DNA of 13,005 bases, from positions 1 to 13,005 of the forward strand of contig DATAYF010000155.1 of NCBI GenBank assembly GCA_036272735.1. The letters run 5' to 3'. This stretch comes from DATAYF01 sp036272735. Its GTDB lineage: Bacteria > Chloroflexota > Ktedonobacteria > Ktedonobacterales > Ktedonobacteraceae. Positions 12,962 to 13,005 of this stretch are shown in pieces. The notes below the pieces were generated by a model. The model made no database searches and was not told the DNA's origin. It was given only the letters and a program-made list of their open reading frames with translations. Positions within the stretch are counted from its first letter, which is position 1. Every line of letters starts with the position of its first letter. The position numbers were made by a program, and so were the translations under genes.

Positions 12962-13005
12962 ATATCTTAGCATGCAAAATATACATAGGCGAACACTGAT
13001 GGTCA
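12962..13005 (+). other. Spacer after asd; no terminator seen before the window ends
   Basis: AT-rich 44 bases with no hairpin plus T-run. An ATG at 12999-13001 follows a weak TAGGCG and could open another gene, but too little is visible to call it. Confidence 0.3.

Overview
The window looks like chromosomal DNA from a Gram-positive-style soil bacterium of the Chloroflexota, most plausibly class Ktedonobacteria. This is an inference from three things: T-box and SAM-I leaders combined with a MetX/MetY route and a CGNR-type regulator, moderate GC with strong AGGAGG ribosome binding sites, and several decayed insertion sequences. No rRNA, tRNA or other taxonomic marker gene is present, so the assignment is tentative.

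Layout. (1) 2-304: the 3' end of a zinc-type/quinone oxidoreductase (MDR) gene. (2) 305-3653: an accessory patch with no complete host gene. It holds a 123-bp MITE-like inverted-repeat element (448-570) directly behind a near-perfect sigma70 promoter; an apparently complete IS630-family element (710-1797) with TA target duplication, terminal inverted repeats and an A8 frameshift site; the C-terminal remnant of a VirB4/TraC-type conjugation ATPase on the minus strand; and a badly decayed IS3-family element. The IS630 copy sits inside a 27-residue zinc-knuckle reading frame that can be rebuilt across the insertion. (3) 3844-5016: a thiolase with its own promoter. (4) 5081-5830, minus strand: a secreted lipoprotein with a beta-rich domain. 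(5) 6050-6604: a CGNR-type zinc-finger regulator with an altered signature (CGNL). (6) 6741-12961: a methionine/aspartate-pathway operon.

The operon is the main point of the window. A consensus promoter (6741-6770) drives a leader of about 570 nt that contains first a SAM-I (S-box) riboswitch with its own intrinsic terminator, then a T-box with antiterminator and a second intrinsic terminator, and only then metX. The genes are metX (homoserine O-acyltransferase), metY (O-acetylhomoserine sulfhydrylase), lysC (aspartate kinase), a DinB-fold protein, and asd (aspartate-semialdehyde dehydrogenase). LysC and Asd make aspartate semialdehyde. A homoserine dehydrogenase encoded elsewhere would give homoserine, and MetX and MetY then convert this to homocysteine with sulfide. 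The two RNA sensors in series should let transcription through only when SAM is low and the cognate tRNA, probably tRNA-Met, is uncharged. This is a two-input NOR-like gate placed over both the methionine-specific genes and the shared entry to the aspartate pathway.
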